DNA of 64,000 nucleotides. Source: Rosellinia necatrix (lineage: Eukaryota; Ascomycota; Sordariomycetes; Xylariales; Xylariaceae). The notes beneath the pieces are model-generated. The model had not been told where the DNA came from and searched no databases. It was given only the letters and a program-made list of their open reading frames with translations. The translations under genes and the position numbers were made by a program. Positions 36,505 to 48,711 of this stretch are shown here, in pieces. The first letter of the stretch is position 1, and each line of letters begins with the position of its first letter. The stretch spans positions 3,844,001-3,908,000 of the forward strand of contig JAGYVD010000006.1 in assembly GCA_021209875.1 (NCBI GenBank), read 5' to 3'.

Positions 36505-37349
36505 AATATGGCTCCAGAGCCTGTATATAACTGTGATACAACTGAAATACATTGCCTGAATTTTTGTTTGTTCCAAGCATAAGCTTTGTGTGCACCAGGC
36601 CCGGGGGGGAGGCCGTGGGCGCCTAACAGAGTTCCGAATCTAGCATTATTCTAGTCTAGTATATCGTTTCCTACCTAGTGGCCTTTTCCGGCTATAAACC
36701 TGGGTAGCTTACGCAATACGAAACAGCGAGTTTGAAAGAAAGAAAGAAAAAAGTCTCAGTTTTAGATACCGTTTCCACCGTTCTCGTTATAATAAGAACA
36801 ACATGTATTACTTAGATTGACGGCTAGATAAGTCATGCTGGAGGTGCTTCAAACATGCACATAAAAACCATGCTGTGCCTGCCTCGCCAATTCTCTGATA
36901 TTGAGTTGTAGTTGTCTCAAGGCTAGGTCGTAGTTCTCGTTATTATAGTGGGCCTTCCCCCCCCTTTTCCATATGCGAATGCAAACTTACGACTCCTAAC
37001 CCCGTCGATAATCAATGTTATGGGGAATTGATGATTCAGCGCTGAAACATGAGGCAATGAAACGGAGACAAGGTAGCGGCGTTTTCCTATCATCGCATCG
37101 TTTGTTTACTTTACATTATATCCATAACGATAAACATCACTCTAACCAGAGGATATATGTTGCCTATGGCGCGGGCCGGCCATTATCTATAAATGATCTT
37201 AAACCGCCCGCCTATTTCGCGTGGCATAGACTAAGCTTGCCTTTCTTTCCTCTCATGCAATACAAGCGCATAAATAACAACTCGACGGGCCCTTTCCCAA
37301 CCATGTAGTACTCATGCAATTATCCCTGGGAAAAAAAAAAAAAAACTAT
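36505..37349. other. Convergent 3' flanks
   Basis: Region between the stop codons of two convergent genes. It contains an A-run at 37331-37346 next to the stop of the minus-strand gene. Nothing coding is supported. Confidence 0.6.
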
Positions 37350-39950
37350 CTAATCTGAGTGCTCGTCCGCGGAATCCCAAACGATGGGCGGTGGCTCCTG
37401 AATATCATCGTTTAACAAGCTGTCCGGCATAAGCTGGCTTCTCGTTGCAAACTGAGAAGATCGTAACGAGGACTGGGGACGACGTAGCGCCGTTGGACTG
37501 CTACCCCCAGACTGGTTAGAGAGGAAAATTGGGCGATGACCCGATTTTGAGGGTGATATCGCCGGGCTGGAAGACACCTGGCTCACTGTGGTCGCCTGAG
37601 ATGGTCGAACGGACCTACGTTGCCTCTGATCAGGAAGCGATGGTGATCCATGATTGGATGAGGTTGAACGAACTCCGGAGAGAGCTGGCCTAGCGAGGTC
37701 TGTCTTATCCACGGCCTTCTCGGAATTCGTATTATCATTGCGTGGTGACTGGCTTGCCGGAATGACTTCATCGGTCATCTCTGAATAATGTTGCGTGGAG
37801 TAATCTACATCGTTTTGTAGCTGCGCCTTCAACTCGTCGGATTCGGATACATGCTTGGGAAGAGTACCTTCTGACTGAGATGTGTCTTCAAACAGGGCAC
37901 ACCTAAGGTTTGCCGTAAGTTCGCCAACGACGGCTGGCGGTATGTAGGTGTATTTCTGTGGAGCACCGGCCACCCACCCTTTCTTTTTCATCTCATCCAA
38001 TGAAACCGGGTTGTTCAGTTCGTATACTTGGAGTATTTCGTACGCGAACTTCGCTGCCATTTTTCCATGGTTAAAGTCGACATTACCAACGCCGTTCTCG
38101 TCTTGTATTTCTCCCGGTGTTTTAGGCTCTCCGAAAAGACACATATACTTTAGTTGCGACTCTGGTCTGGTGATGTAAATCCATAGACGGGAAACTTGTT
38201 GTGGTATCTTCCAAGCTCTAAATTCATGATTTTTTGTTCGGTCCACAATTCGACCTATGTGCTCGGGGTGCAGAGAGACCATGATATCGGAATGTGGAGT
38301 CTGAGGGCCGAGAGCGCGAATTGAATCCAGAGGTAAACGCTGGCTCTCAAGGCCTTGGGTATACAGAAAGTCTTGTGACGGGGATATGCCGTCTATCGCA
38401 TCATCGCTTCCGTCGCTGTCATCACTTTCGTCGCTTCCAGCTCGTTCTGGTAGAGCTGTTTCGAGGACTTCCCTGACTGTTGTTATTGCGGCCTGCCTGA
38501 CAGTGTTTTGTTCTGTCTGTGCAGGTCTTGGCGTCTCGGCGTTGACTTCTGTCTGAGGTTCTGGATCGGGCATTGGGGCGACCTGTGGAGATTTAACGGG
38601 TAACTTTGGATTCTCCGAGTGCAAAAGTCGCCTCTCCAGCTGCGGACCGGATGGCGATGGTGACGCCTGTCCTGGTGTGGATTCGATCTCGCTGTTTGGA
38701 TCGAGACTCGGTTCCTGATTTGGGAATTCGCCACCTAATACATCTGACCCGGTTGGTGCACAGCCAATTGCCCCCAGTGGGTCTGGATCCGTCCCTGGGT
38801 CTTTGGCAAATGGAATACTGTTCCGGAACCGCTTAGGTGTAGGAGTTTCGGGATCGCCGGCCGTATCTCCTTCGCCCTCGGTCTCGTACTCAGTTTCGTC
38901 GAGATCTTCATTTGACTCTTCGTCGGAATCAGGGACCTCTTGTAGAGGCCGTCGCCCTGTGGGCTGACTTTTCGATTTTGGAGACTTGGGTTTGGTTCTG
39001 CCCGGCGTTATGTTCTCCTTATCGTCAGGCAGATCAAAACGTAGGTGCCTCGACGGTGTCGCATTTACAGTAGAGTTCCGAGCAGGTGTAGGGGAAGAGT
39101 CGTGAGCAGTACTGTAGGAGTCAGGAATGACCGCGTGCCTTGGAGTTTTCCGCACGCTTTTCAAGATGGAAGATGACGCCCCAACGTTGGTTGACTTAGC
39201 GATCAGGGGCGAATAACGTGGAGCAGGGCTATAGCGTAGTAACATAGGTGTCGCTGGCGATTGGGAGGATGGGATTTCTGTTTTTCTTTGCCGATTGACT
39301 GGGGTAGCGGACTGAACCAAGCTGGGAATCGCAGATCCGGTACCACCCTGGGGCTCAGTTTTAGATATGTATGCCGATCCTTTCTGGGGAGTTTGCACCG
39401 TGTCGAAATCTTCATTGTCCTGAGAGTCTTCAATCTGCCAGGGATCCCGAGCCGTGCCACCTATGGACATCATCTGGGTCAGGGTCTGGGTATGGAAGCT
39501 GCTGGATGCAGTTGGGCCGGGCGAATCTCCCAAGGTCCTTCTCCTTTTAGACTGTCGTGAGTTCTCTTCGATGTCTAGCTCGTCACCAGCGGTCTTCCGT
39601 CTACTACCGCGGGATTTCGTCTTGCCCTTGGCGATTTTGACTGGCTTGTATGGCTCTAATTCCACTTCCACGTCCACTTCCGCCTCCTCATCCTCATCCT
39701 CATCCTTTGCTTCCGTCTCTTCATCATCGTCGTCATCAACAAGGTCGGCAAAGTCACGCATTGCCGAGGAAGTGAAGTCCATCTGGGTCAAGGTTCCCTG
39801 TTTCAGCTTGGGCGCCGGTTTCCGTCGTCCATATGTCTTCGCCGACCGGCGGCGATGGGAAAACTCCTGCTGTTTAGGAGCTGCAGCAGTTGATCTGTAT
39901 GTGGCGGCGGCGGCAGATGGTTTGCCGCCTGAACGTGTTTGCGTGGGCAT
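37350..39950 (-). CDS. Large disordered protein with a PUA/EVE-like domain, function unknown
   Basis: Single-exon gene of 866 residues from the ATG at 39950 (MPTQTRSGGKPSAAAATYRS); the frame is open further upstream but without features. Most of it is charged, Ser/Pro-rich and disordered, with basic patches that suggest the nucleus and an acidic run (DLVDDDDDEETEAKDEDEDE). One folded block, about residues 610-750, reads VSLHPEHIGRIVDRTKNHEF, then RLWIYITRPESQLKYMCLFG, then AKFAYEILQVYELNNPVSLD and KYTYIPPAVVGEL. This resembles the ASCH/EVE/PUA-like fold, which binds modified bases or RNA, but the exact family is not certain. A short motif, TLTQM, occurs twice (GTLTQMDF and QTLTQMMS). No known name can be assigned. 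Confidence 0.75.
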   Translation of the reverse strand: MPTQTRSGGKPSAAAATYRSTAAAPKQQEFSHRRRSAKTYGRRKPAPKLKQGTLTQMDFTSSAMRDFADLVDDDDDEETEAKDEDEDEEAEVDVEVELEPYKPVKIAKGKTKSRGSRRKTAGDELDIEENSRQSKRRRTLGDSPGPTASSSFHTQTLTQMMSIGGTARDPWQIEDSQDNEDFDTVQTPQKGSAYISKTEPQGGTGSAIPSLVQSATPVNRQRKTEIPSSQSPATPMLLRYSPAPRYSPLIAKSTNVGASSSILKSVRKTPRHAVIPDSYSTAHDSSPTPARNSTVNATPSRHLRFDLPDDKENITPGRTKPKSPKSKSQPTGRRPLQEVPDSDEESNEDLDETEYETEGEGDTAGDPETPTPKRFRNSIPFAKDPGTDPDPLGAIGCAPTGSDVLGGEFPNQEPSLDPNSEIESTPGQASPSPSGPQLERRLLHSENPKLPVKSPQVAPMPDPEPQTEVNAETPRPAQTEQNTVRQAAITTVREVLETALPERAGSDESDDSDGSDDAIDGISPSQDFLYTQGLESQRLPLDSIRALGPQTPHSDIMVSLHPEHIGRIVDRTKNHEFRAWKIPQQVSRLWIYITRPESQLKYMCLFGEPKTPGEIQDENGVGNVDFNHGKMAAKFAYEILQVYELNNPVSLDEMKKKGWVAGAPQKYTYIPPAVVGELTANLRCALFEDTSQSEGTLPKHVSESDELKAQLQNDVDYSTQHYSEMTDEVIPASQSPRNDNTNSEKAVDKTDLARPALSGVRSTSSNHGSPSLPDQRQRRSVRPSQATTVSQVSSSPAISPSKSGHRPIFLSNQSGGSSPTALRRPQSSLRSSQFATRSQLMPDSLLNDDIQEPPPIVWDSADEHSD

Positions 39951-41160
39951 CGTAGCACGGTCTAAGCCAGCTGAGGAGGGATTGTTGCTAAAGTAAAGAC
40001 TTGCGGTGGGGGGACAACAGAAAGTGGCAAGCCAAATACACACATGTAAGGCAGAGCAGGAGATTGTCAACAGCTGTGTTGCCGAGTTTCGAAGATACAA
40101 CTTAGACTAGGGTGTCAATGACGTTGGGCGAATGCAAGGGGGGTTGACGCGTGTCTGACATGTCCACTAGGGCTTTAATATCGCGTCAAATACATATCAA
40201 TTAATGTAGCCCCTGTTAAATAAATACAATACGAATTATCCGGTATTTGCTCTAAAGGTACCCCACCTATATATATACTTACTTAGGTATGCAATTCCAT
40301 GTGCCCCACATTCCATGTCCGACCTGTGACTTGTAGGTACCTAGTGTAGCACTAGCTTATCCCCGATATATCTATGTAGGTAGGTACCTAGACCGAGCGG
40401 GTGAATAGGATCAAAAAGGTGACGGTAGTTATTGTAACTCAACAAAAGGAAGAGTTCTCAGACAACGTTGGGATTTTTCCACATTTCTGAATTAAATTGA
40501 ATTTAATGTTGATTTACGCATTCTCTTTTCCATATTCATATTTATTTTATTCCTCACTTTTGAATAATTTTTAACATAGTTCAGTCAACTATTGGCGGTA
40601 TTACATTCCCTGATACTTACTTATTCAGATACCACAATTTACCGTCTACATTTACCGCGAGGATAAATGCCGAGGCAAAATGGCAGTGTGGATACGACGA
40701 GTATAGACAGAATCACGTAAAGAACGACCGCATCTGCGACGAACCGTAAAAGACCGGTCTCTCTCGAAATTGGCTGCGTCCCACAGCGTGTCTCTCTATC
40801 TCCCTCTATCCGTAACAATGCTGCTCTTTCTGCAATCTGCATCGGTGTGACCACTGTGCTTCCCCAGATCCGACAGACAAACACGAACGGGCCGTTGCAT
40901 TGAACCCGGGCCTGCACCACGCCGAACCACAACGTATTATTACCATTATTACCTACCTACCTTACCTGCCTACCTACCCTATCTCGTCTGTCTGCCGCCC
41001 CTGCCTGGTGACTTATGATGAGACGAACTTAATAAGACAAACCTAGACCACAGACCCTCGCACATGTGTAAACTTACCGAGACTGCGTGAGGGCAGTACA
41101 AGTCATAGATAGATCATTAGATCACGGCATCATATTCCGCCCCGGCCTACTCTCTTACAC

Positions 41161-41203
41161 ACTCACACACACATATACACATATACACATACACACACAC
41201 ACT
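41161..41203. repeat. CA/ATACAC microsatellite
   Basis: CA dinucleotides interspersed with ATATACAC units, in the 5' region of the hydrolase gene. Confidence 0.95.
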
Positions 41204-41275
41204 CCCATTCTCAAACGGGAAACCAAACAAGCCACTAACAACTCAGTCTATCTACCAAACCTAGGCAGTGAATCC

Positions 41276-41297
41276 AAAAAAAAAAAAAAAAAAAAAA
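41276..41297. repeat. Poly-A run (22 A)
   Basis: A pure run of 22 A's, 28 bp upstream of the hydrolase ATG, presumably in its 5' UTR. The exact length is doubtful given homopolymer problems elsewhere in this sequence. Confidence 0.95.
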
Positions 41298-41324
41298 GTC
41301 ACAACAAACAACACGCAACGCAAT

Positions 41325-42081
41325 ATGTCTTCGTTCCCCTTCCACGTAAAAGAGCACGTGGTGCCGGGCCAGCACATCCGGGAGTGGGCGCGCGGGACGG
41401 CCCACCGGCAGGAGGACGTGGTCCGGCTGCACGTGAAGCAGTACATCCCGAAGGACAACCCGGCGCCGGGGCGGCCCGGGGACGTGACGGTGGTGGGGGC
41501 GCACGCGAACGGGTTCCCGAAGGAGCTGTACGAGGCGCTGTGGGCGGAGCTGCACGCGCGGGCGCCGGCGTGCGGGTTCCGGCTCCGGGCCGTCTGGATC
41601 GCCGACGTGTCGAACCAGGGGTACAGCGGGCAGCTGAACGAGGCCGTGCTGGGCGACGACCCGGCCTGGCACGACCTCTCGCGCGACCTGCTGCACCTCG
41701 TCAACGTCTTCCGCGCCGACATGCCGCGCCCCCTCGTCGCCCTCGGCCACTCCTTCGGCGCCAACGTCCTCGCCCACCTGGCCCTGCTGCACCCGCGCCT
41801 CTTCGCCACCCTCGTCCTGCTCGACCCCACCATCGTCGTCTTCGACCCCGCCCGCGCCGCCGGCCCCGGCACCTCGCCCGCCCGCGCCTCCACCTTCCGC
41901 CGCGACCTCTGGCCCTCCCGCCGCGACGCCGTCGACGCCTTCCGCCGCTCCCCCTTCTACCGCTCCTGGGACCCGCGCGTGCTCGACGCCTGGAACCGCC
42001 ACGCCATCCGGGACCTGCCCACGCCGCTGTTCCCCGAGCTCCCCCCGGCCCCCGGCTCGGTTCTCGCCGGTAGCGAGGAGG

Positions 42082-42120
<39 letters not shown>

Positions 42121-42809
42121 CGCACGCCGGCCCGGCCGTAACCCTACGCACGACAAAGCACCAGGAGGTCTTCACCTTCTTCCGCCCGCTATACCCGCAC
42201 ATCACCACGACGCCCTCCGCCTCCGCCTCCTCGCCCCCCATCTACACCGTCTCCCGATCCGGCGCCCCGGACTACGACCCCTCCCAGGTCTCCAGCGGGA
42301 ACGTGGACGGGGACGGGAACGGGGACGGGGACGGGGACGGCGACGGCGACGGTAACGGTAACGGCGGTAACGGCGGTAACGAACCCCCCTTCGCCTTCTA
42401 CCGCTCCGAGGGCGGCCTCGTCCTCGGCGCCCTCCCCGCCGTCCGCCCGAGCGTCCTCTTCGTCCACGGCGAGACCAGCGACATCTCCCCGCCCGACCTG
42501 CGCGCCCTCCGCGTCGCCACCTGCGGCGCCGGCCCCGGCGGTAGCGGTGGCGCCGCCGCCGGCCGCGTCGCCGAGGTCCTCATGCGCGCCAGGGGCCACC
42601 TGTTCCCCATGGAGGTCCCCGCCGAGACCGCCGCGCACGCCGCCCGCTGGATCGGCGCCGAGGTGGCCCGCTGGCGCCGCGAGCAGGCCGAGTACGACGC
42701 CTGGGCTCGGCTGCCCATGCGCCAGAAGACGACGTTAAGTCAGGAGTTCATTGATAAGGTAGGGCGTCCTAAGGCGCGGCCGAAGAAGGTAACCGACCCT
42801 AAACTGTAA
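41325..42809 (+). CDS. Alpha/beta hydrolase with PTS1-like C-terminus (Lpx1-type family)
   Basis: Single-exon gene of 494 residues from the ATG at 41325 (MSSFPFHVKEHVVPGQHIRE). The fold signature is VTVVGAHANGFPKELYEALW, the nucleophile elbow ALGHSFGANVLAHLALLHP with Ser143, a late acidic strand VLFVHGETSDISPPDL, and the likely catalytic His in RGHLFPME. This matches the fungal AB-hydrolase group related to yeast peroxisomal lipase Lpx1. The last residues are KVTDPKL; Pro-Lys-Leu resembles the peroxisomal SKL-type signal but is not canonical. Two low-complexity insertions interrupt the lid region: a polyglutamine stretch (listed) and an Asp/Gly/Asn repeat (listed). Third positions are almost all G or C. 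The substrate is unknown; a lipid ester or acyl compound in the peroxisome is only an inference. Confidence 0.85.
42082..42120. repeat. Coding CAG repeat (polyglutamine)
   Basis: Thirteen CAG/CAA codons encode a glutamine run inside the alpha/beta hydrolase, right after a Glu-rich turn. Confidence 0.95.
42303..42378. repeat. Coding GGGGAC/GGTAAC repeat
   Basis: A tandem array of 6-bp units that drifts from GGGGAC through GGCGAC to GGTAAC. It encodes Asp-Gly then Asn-Gly dipeptides within the hydrolase, presumably a surface loop. Confidence 0.93.
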
Positions 42810-43502
42810 TAAAAAAAATAAAAAAAAACTAGCAGAGAAATAGATATATAAAATAGCGTGGGTTACAAGTCTTGTTTTTCTATTACTTGACCTGCTTAAG
42901 TGGTATACCGCGGCATTTATGCAATTCGCCGCCTGCCTGTGGAATAGAATATTGTTCAGTGGCATCCTGGCTCCTTCGTTTTTGGCTGCGAACATAGTGA
43001 AACATTATAGACATCACGGGGAGAATCCACGACTGTTCTAATAACGAAACGTCAATTTCATACTATAGCATCTTAACCAGTCTATGTACCACATCAGAAC
43101 CTGCCATGGTTTTCGTTTTGTAAGGGTCAGAGAAGCAAGTCCAGGTGGCCAATATGAACACCCATGCCTTTTGTAGCCTTCCCGACCAACCCTACGCCGC
43201 CAACAAACCCTCTCATGCATAAAAAGCCGTTACCGTCGCAAGTCCATTCATCATTGTTTGTCATTCTTTCGTCAACTCTCGTAAGACTAGATAGATGTAG
43301 TGGTGGGGGGGGGGTCCTGGGGTGGCATGCCGACCCAAGAAGAGATGAAGAATATTTTGTCGCCCGGATCACAGGTAGATTCCTTGATCCAGTTTGAGGC
43401 CAAAGCTCTGGCCACATTGCCTTACACCTCTTATGTATATCGGCGAAGGCGCTCGTAAAACCCTGCGCCTCTTCTGTCACCATCGACCCAACTAATTAAG
43501 GC
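42810..43502. other. Convergent 3' flanks
   Basis: Between the stop codons of the hydrolase (plus) and UFD4 (minus). Contains an A-rich stretch at 42809-42830, no supported coding sequence, and a G9 run near 43304. Confidence 0.6.
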
Positions 43503-46500
43503 TTAGGATAGGTGGAAAGCGCCTTGGCCTTCTTTGATGGCCATGAATAGTTGCCGCTTCAGGGTATCAATGCTGGTGTAATCGGGGAGCTTTAAGTAGT
43601 TCACGCAAGTCATAACACTTGGTAGGTAGTCGTCAGACGTGTAGGGAGGTTCGCTGGGTTTGCATACGACCGTGAACATCGGGGTCAAGCTCTTGAAACC
43701 TAGGACGCGATCAGTTAATAGAGACAATATTGGAGGAGGTGAAGGATGCATACCTCCAATGGGGAGCTTCGGGCTGCCAGTAGTAAACTGCAGAAAGTCG
43801 CGACGTTGAGTCGGAGTCAGTTCACTCATGGCCTGAAGCAAATTTTTGACGCTTTTGCTATCCATGTTAAAGCCGTGGTCCGCTTTTATGGAATCTGTCA
43901 GGGCTGCCAAGTAATGTCAGCTAAGTTTTAAAATCAGTCGAAAATTTATGAGCTTACTTTCGAGAGTCCAATCCTCATCCGCGCGGCCGAAAAGAGTCAC
44001 CAACTCGTCGGGGGTGAAGGCACTCAAAGCCGAGTAGGGAAATACCTGAGAGAATCCGGTACGAAAGGCGTCGACCTGCCTCCTGACGCCGCGGCCAAGG
44101 GTCATGTCAATCACCTTATCGAGATAAGATTCGACGTTATCAATTGTAACCTGTATATGGTTGCCATTTGGAATGAGCTCAATATCGGGATACCCAGGCA
44201 GAGTAAAATCCAAGGCGAGATCCTCTAGCATGGTATCCTCTATGACAATTTTTTCTGTGTCGGCAACCTTTTGTGCCGGTGTTCGCTTCGGATCCTCAAC
44301 AATTGTCTTTTTCGCTAATGCAAACTTCTTGATGTGCTTCAGCGAGTTGGCTAAACCTGGATCCACAATTTTTACCGCCCCAAGTGATGGCTTCACACCC
44401 GTAGCTTCACCTATCCGGAAGAAAGTCGGGTTGAGATGAATGTCAATGATGCGGGAGTCAATCATGGAACGAGCCACAAATTTGCCAAGCATTTTGAACA
44501 ACTGCAAAATGATTTCGCTAGAGGGGTCATCTTGGTTAAGAGGCCTGGGAAAGAGACCGTTGGGAGCAGACACAAACTCATCAGAGTCATGAGAATCTTC
44601 TTCACGCCAAAGTTTTAGTTTCCTCTTAGAGAACTCCTTAGAGACCGTTGAGTAGAACTCCAAAGTTGGACCCAGTCCGGTTCCAACTTCTTCAAAATAC
44701 TCAACCTCTAGTATGCTCTGAGAGCTTCCATATAGCTCCATCACCTTGAGCGCAGATTCGAGAATTTTGGAACGCGAAATACGAACCTTTTGTCGTTGGA
44801 GGCGACCTAGGAACGGCCGCTCGTCTCGGCGATCCCGTCGCGAAGTATCATCCTGCTGTGCGTTCTGCCATCTGCTCATCGACCGAGCATAGCCGAACGA
44901 AGTAGATTGGAGGAATAAATGGCGCGTCTCAAAGGGGAAAAGGAATGGGTACAGCCTGGCGAGGTCTTCACTCCAACTTGGTAGACAATTGCTCGCAACA
45001 ATGAGAGGCTCTTCGAGTTGACGGTTGAGCTTCGCCGTCAGCTTTGTGTTGACGAACTGAGCAAGCGGCTCCACATTTAACCGCAGATTGTTCTTGTTCT
45101 CTACGAGGATGTCATCGATATTGGCATTCAAGTCGTGAAGTATATCGAGAAGACGAAGAATAGATGCAGTGGTAGGATGGTTGGCAAGTGATGCAGGTAC
45201 ACCATTCACCTCGGGTAAGCCATCAAAAGAAGGGGATGCGAAGCCAATGGATTCAGTTGGGGGTGGGCCAGATACACGACGGAACTTGATGGTGTGTACA
45301 GTATTGAAGACACCGCCACGGCTCAAGTGATCGGCAGGAGGAGGTGGGGCGCTATGTACCGCACGATAGATCGTTGTCTCATTGGGTATGACTTTCCCAA
45401 CGAGGCTGAACTCGATATGCCAGTCCTGAGGCACAGACTGTATAGCGGCGGCGTATGAAAGAGGCCTTGAGGAAGGTCCTGGCGCGGACGCGTTCGGTTG
45501 CGCCGGCGTGGGCTGAGCAGGGGGAGCACCGCGACTAGGAAGATTGGCGATCCCGCTTGTTTGACCGGGCGTAGGAACTCGTGTTCCGTCCTCTTTTGTG
45601 GCCGCGATCTTCCCCCCAGCAACTACCATATTGACAGCAGTCGGGTCGAGGCCCGGAGCATCCTCCATCTCTTCATCCAACTCGCCCACTATAGCATCAA
45701 GGGCGCTGCTGGTGCCAATGTCGGTATTCTCGTCATCGTCATCGTCGTCCTCGGAGATATGCTTCTCATCAGCACACTCCAGTGCATTTTGTAAATCGTC
45801 GTCCTCCTCAGGTGGGGGGGGAGGCGGAGGCGGGGCAGGTGTGTCGTTCGCCGGGATAGGGTGGCGGCGAGTTGATCTTCGAAGGATGGCCTTCTCCCGC
45901 CCTGAGACCTGTGTTTGCCCAGGTGTTGCTGGAGGGTCAGGCTGACCTGGCTGCTTCGGCTTAGACTTTCGCGCCGTGCGAGAAGTAGATGCTTGAGGAG
46001 GGGGCGGAGGCGGCGGCGGCGAAGAATTAGATGCGAAACTAGCCCCTAGCCTTTCTGCAAGTCGATCCGGCGGAACCAAGCCAGTGCTAGCCATAGCAGC
46101 TAGAGCGCGTGATAAGCCATCACGAGGCCGAGACCCGCGCGGACGCTCGTGGAGATTGATGCGTGGCCGCAGGTAGTCATCCAACGCTTTGAAGGTCGCG
46201 ATGGCATGAATGGACACCATAATGCTCCGGTACGATCGTGGTATATCCGAGTCCTCATCGGCAACGAGTTTGATTTTGATCTGCTTGGCTAGCATCGAGG
46301 CGGCACTACTACTTCTGTTCTCAAGCGCATTATGATGGACTGTAAGTACTTCGAAATGCTCCGAGCGGCTCAAGAGGTCTTGAAGCTTGTGAATCATGAC
46401 GCTAAATGGTGTTGTTGGAGAGTCAGCAGTAGCGGTCTTTAATTTAGAACTAACAGGCTTGGCCATGAAAATTTCGAGAAACGCGGCCCTTGCCGAGTTG

Positions 46501-48679
46501 GCCAAACTCTCATCAGGGTTGCTAAAAACCTCTTCAACGACGCGGACCAGTCCAGAAGCAAGAAGTTCAGCACTTGTCACACCCTCGAGGACGTCGGCGT
46601 CGAAGTGCGATGCAAGTTGCCTCCACAGCGAAGTGCCATTCTGGGAACTCAGGTCTTTTGCCGTGCGATGAAGATAAAAGGCTTCGATATCAGAGGCCAA
46701 ATGTTGTAGATCGTTCAGAATTTTGACGGCCTTTTTCTTCATGGCCTTGCCATGCCTCTCAGTCTCATAGGTTTCCAAGAACTTTTTGGCGGCCTCGGCG
46801 ATGCGAGACTTGATTGACGGCATGTCGCTGATGTGAAGACGTGGAGGTGCATCTAGTGACATTGTGGAACCATCCGAACTAGGTGATCCAGTCATATCCT
46901 CGCGATGATCGTTCTCCCGATCTTCCACATCTTCGTCTTCATCATCCTCGTCGTGGTCAGGGTTGTCTTCGTCTTCATCCTCATCGTCTTCCTCTTCTTC
47001 ACCATTGTCATCGTTGCCGTCGTCATCAGAGTCATTATGAATAGAGACTCTGTCTGCTTCGGCATCCCCGGAGGTCATCGGCTGATCAGTCGGTGATTTA
47101 GCAATTGCTTTGGCTTCAGGCTCCTCGTATTCGTCCGCTAACTTGGCAATTTCGGAAATGACGCCCTCCCTATAAATCTGGTACCGATATATGTGATCCA
47201 GGCGATTTAACAAGAGTTCTGTGATTTGCACGGCATACATCACTAGTGATGGATGATCCTGTTGCGATAGAATTGCTGCAAGGAACGAGGCATAGGGGAC
47301 CGATTTCAAAGAATCAATGAGAATGTCTTTGTCCAGGTTTGAGAGCATTTTTAGCTGAGCGTCAAGGACCTTTTGTCGCACCATTAAATTCACCGTACTA
47401 GAAAAGGCATCGGTCAGGGTGGGAAATAGAATGAGGGCGAATCTCCGCACTTGATCTTTGCACTCGTCCAGAAGCTCTAGCCTTTTTTCCGAGGACGATT
47501 TTTTCCGTGTCCCAACGGATGACGAAGACGGAGTAATTGGTTCAGTGATATCCAGATCACCAGTGGTATGGGACGCCGGCGCGTCGGGCCACTTCGGCCC
47601 AGGAAGCAGCTCGCAGACCACGTTAAGAGTCTCGATGATTTGCTCCCGAGGTCGATGGATCAAAGCTTGCATGATGACTACACTGTCAAGCTTAGAGGCC
47701 ACATCTTCTGTCTCGCTTGGAGGCGAGACACCAGTAAGAATTTGATATAGTGTTTCAACCACATTTAGTTTCACCAGCTCGGCGGAAAGACGAGGGCTCG
47801 CCTTGGCCGTGAAAGCTAAAGATTGGAGGAAAAGAGTATGGATGCTTGAACTGATCAGGTTCGTTGTGCCCGGAACGAGAAGCCTCAGAATGGCTCTCAG
47901 GAGGTCAACGCTAACTAATTGCTCCAGCTTGGATGATTGGTAGCGGAAGCTCTCGATAATCCGGGTGACACATAAAGACGCTTGCTCAACGACACGTTGG
48001 TCGTTGCTCCCTAAGACATTAAGGAGGATCGGCATGACGTCCTTGATTACGGGGAACGAGTCCTCGGGAATATTGCGACAGCAATTGGCCGCCGTAGTGA
48101 CCGCGGTTCGCTGAGTGCTCGTGGCAAAGAAGTCCAAGTAAGATAAGCAGGCGGTTAACCCGCCCTCGCGGACAATGCTGGTAGGATATTCAACAGATAT
48201 CTTTTCCAGCGTGCTTAGAGCTTGCTCGGCCAAATCGATAAACTGAATTTCCAACAGTTTTCGGCACAAGACTGGCACGGCCCCTCCATAAACGACGTTT
48301 GCGGCGCTGGCAGGGAGAGCTTCCATTAGGTTGGCCAGACATCGACATGCAAGAAGCATAATTTCAGGACTCTCCTCTCCGGTGAACTCGTTCGGTTCCA
48401 TTAATAACACCAGTTCCTTGACAAACACATCCGACGAAAAGTGACCCGCCAAGTTATCCTCGTTCGATACTAGGAGAATCTCAGATAGCTCTTGCAGGGC
48501 GATGAGTTGCACCGAAGGATCGCCCTTCTGGCGGAGATTCCCAAGGATATCGCGTAATCTAGATGATATGCCCGACATCATTCCCGTCAATGCTCTGAGA
48601 GTGCTGGATAGACCACTCCCCGGGGGGGCCTCCAAACCCTCCAAAAGGATCATCTTCGTCGTAATGACGATGACGCTCG

Positions 48680-48711
<32 letters not shown>

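Larger units (their letters stand above)
39951..41324. other. Intergenic region with CA microsatellite and A22 run
   Basis: Divergent promoter region between the disordered-protein gene and the alpha/beta hydrolase gene. TACC/GGTA palindromes appear at 40250-40390 and 40945-40980. A CA-rich microsatellite at 41161-41203 and an uninterrupted A22 at 41276-41297 precede the hydrolase start. Confidence 0.75.

Noticed and set aside
39454..39996. 180-codon plus-strand open frame with Ser runs
   Set aside because: Antisense to the acidic run of the disordered protein; the Ser runs come from the complementary GAT/GAC codons.
41235..42125. Minus-strand open frames of 296 and 210 codons
   Set aside because: Antisense shadows of the alpha/beta hydrolase, with poly-Leu and poly-Phe from repeats.
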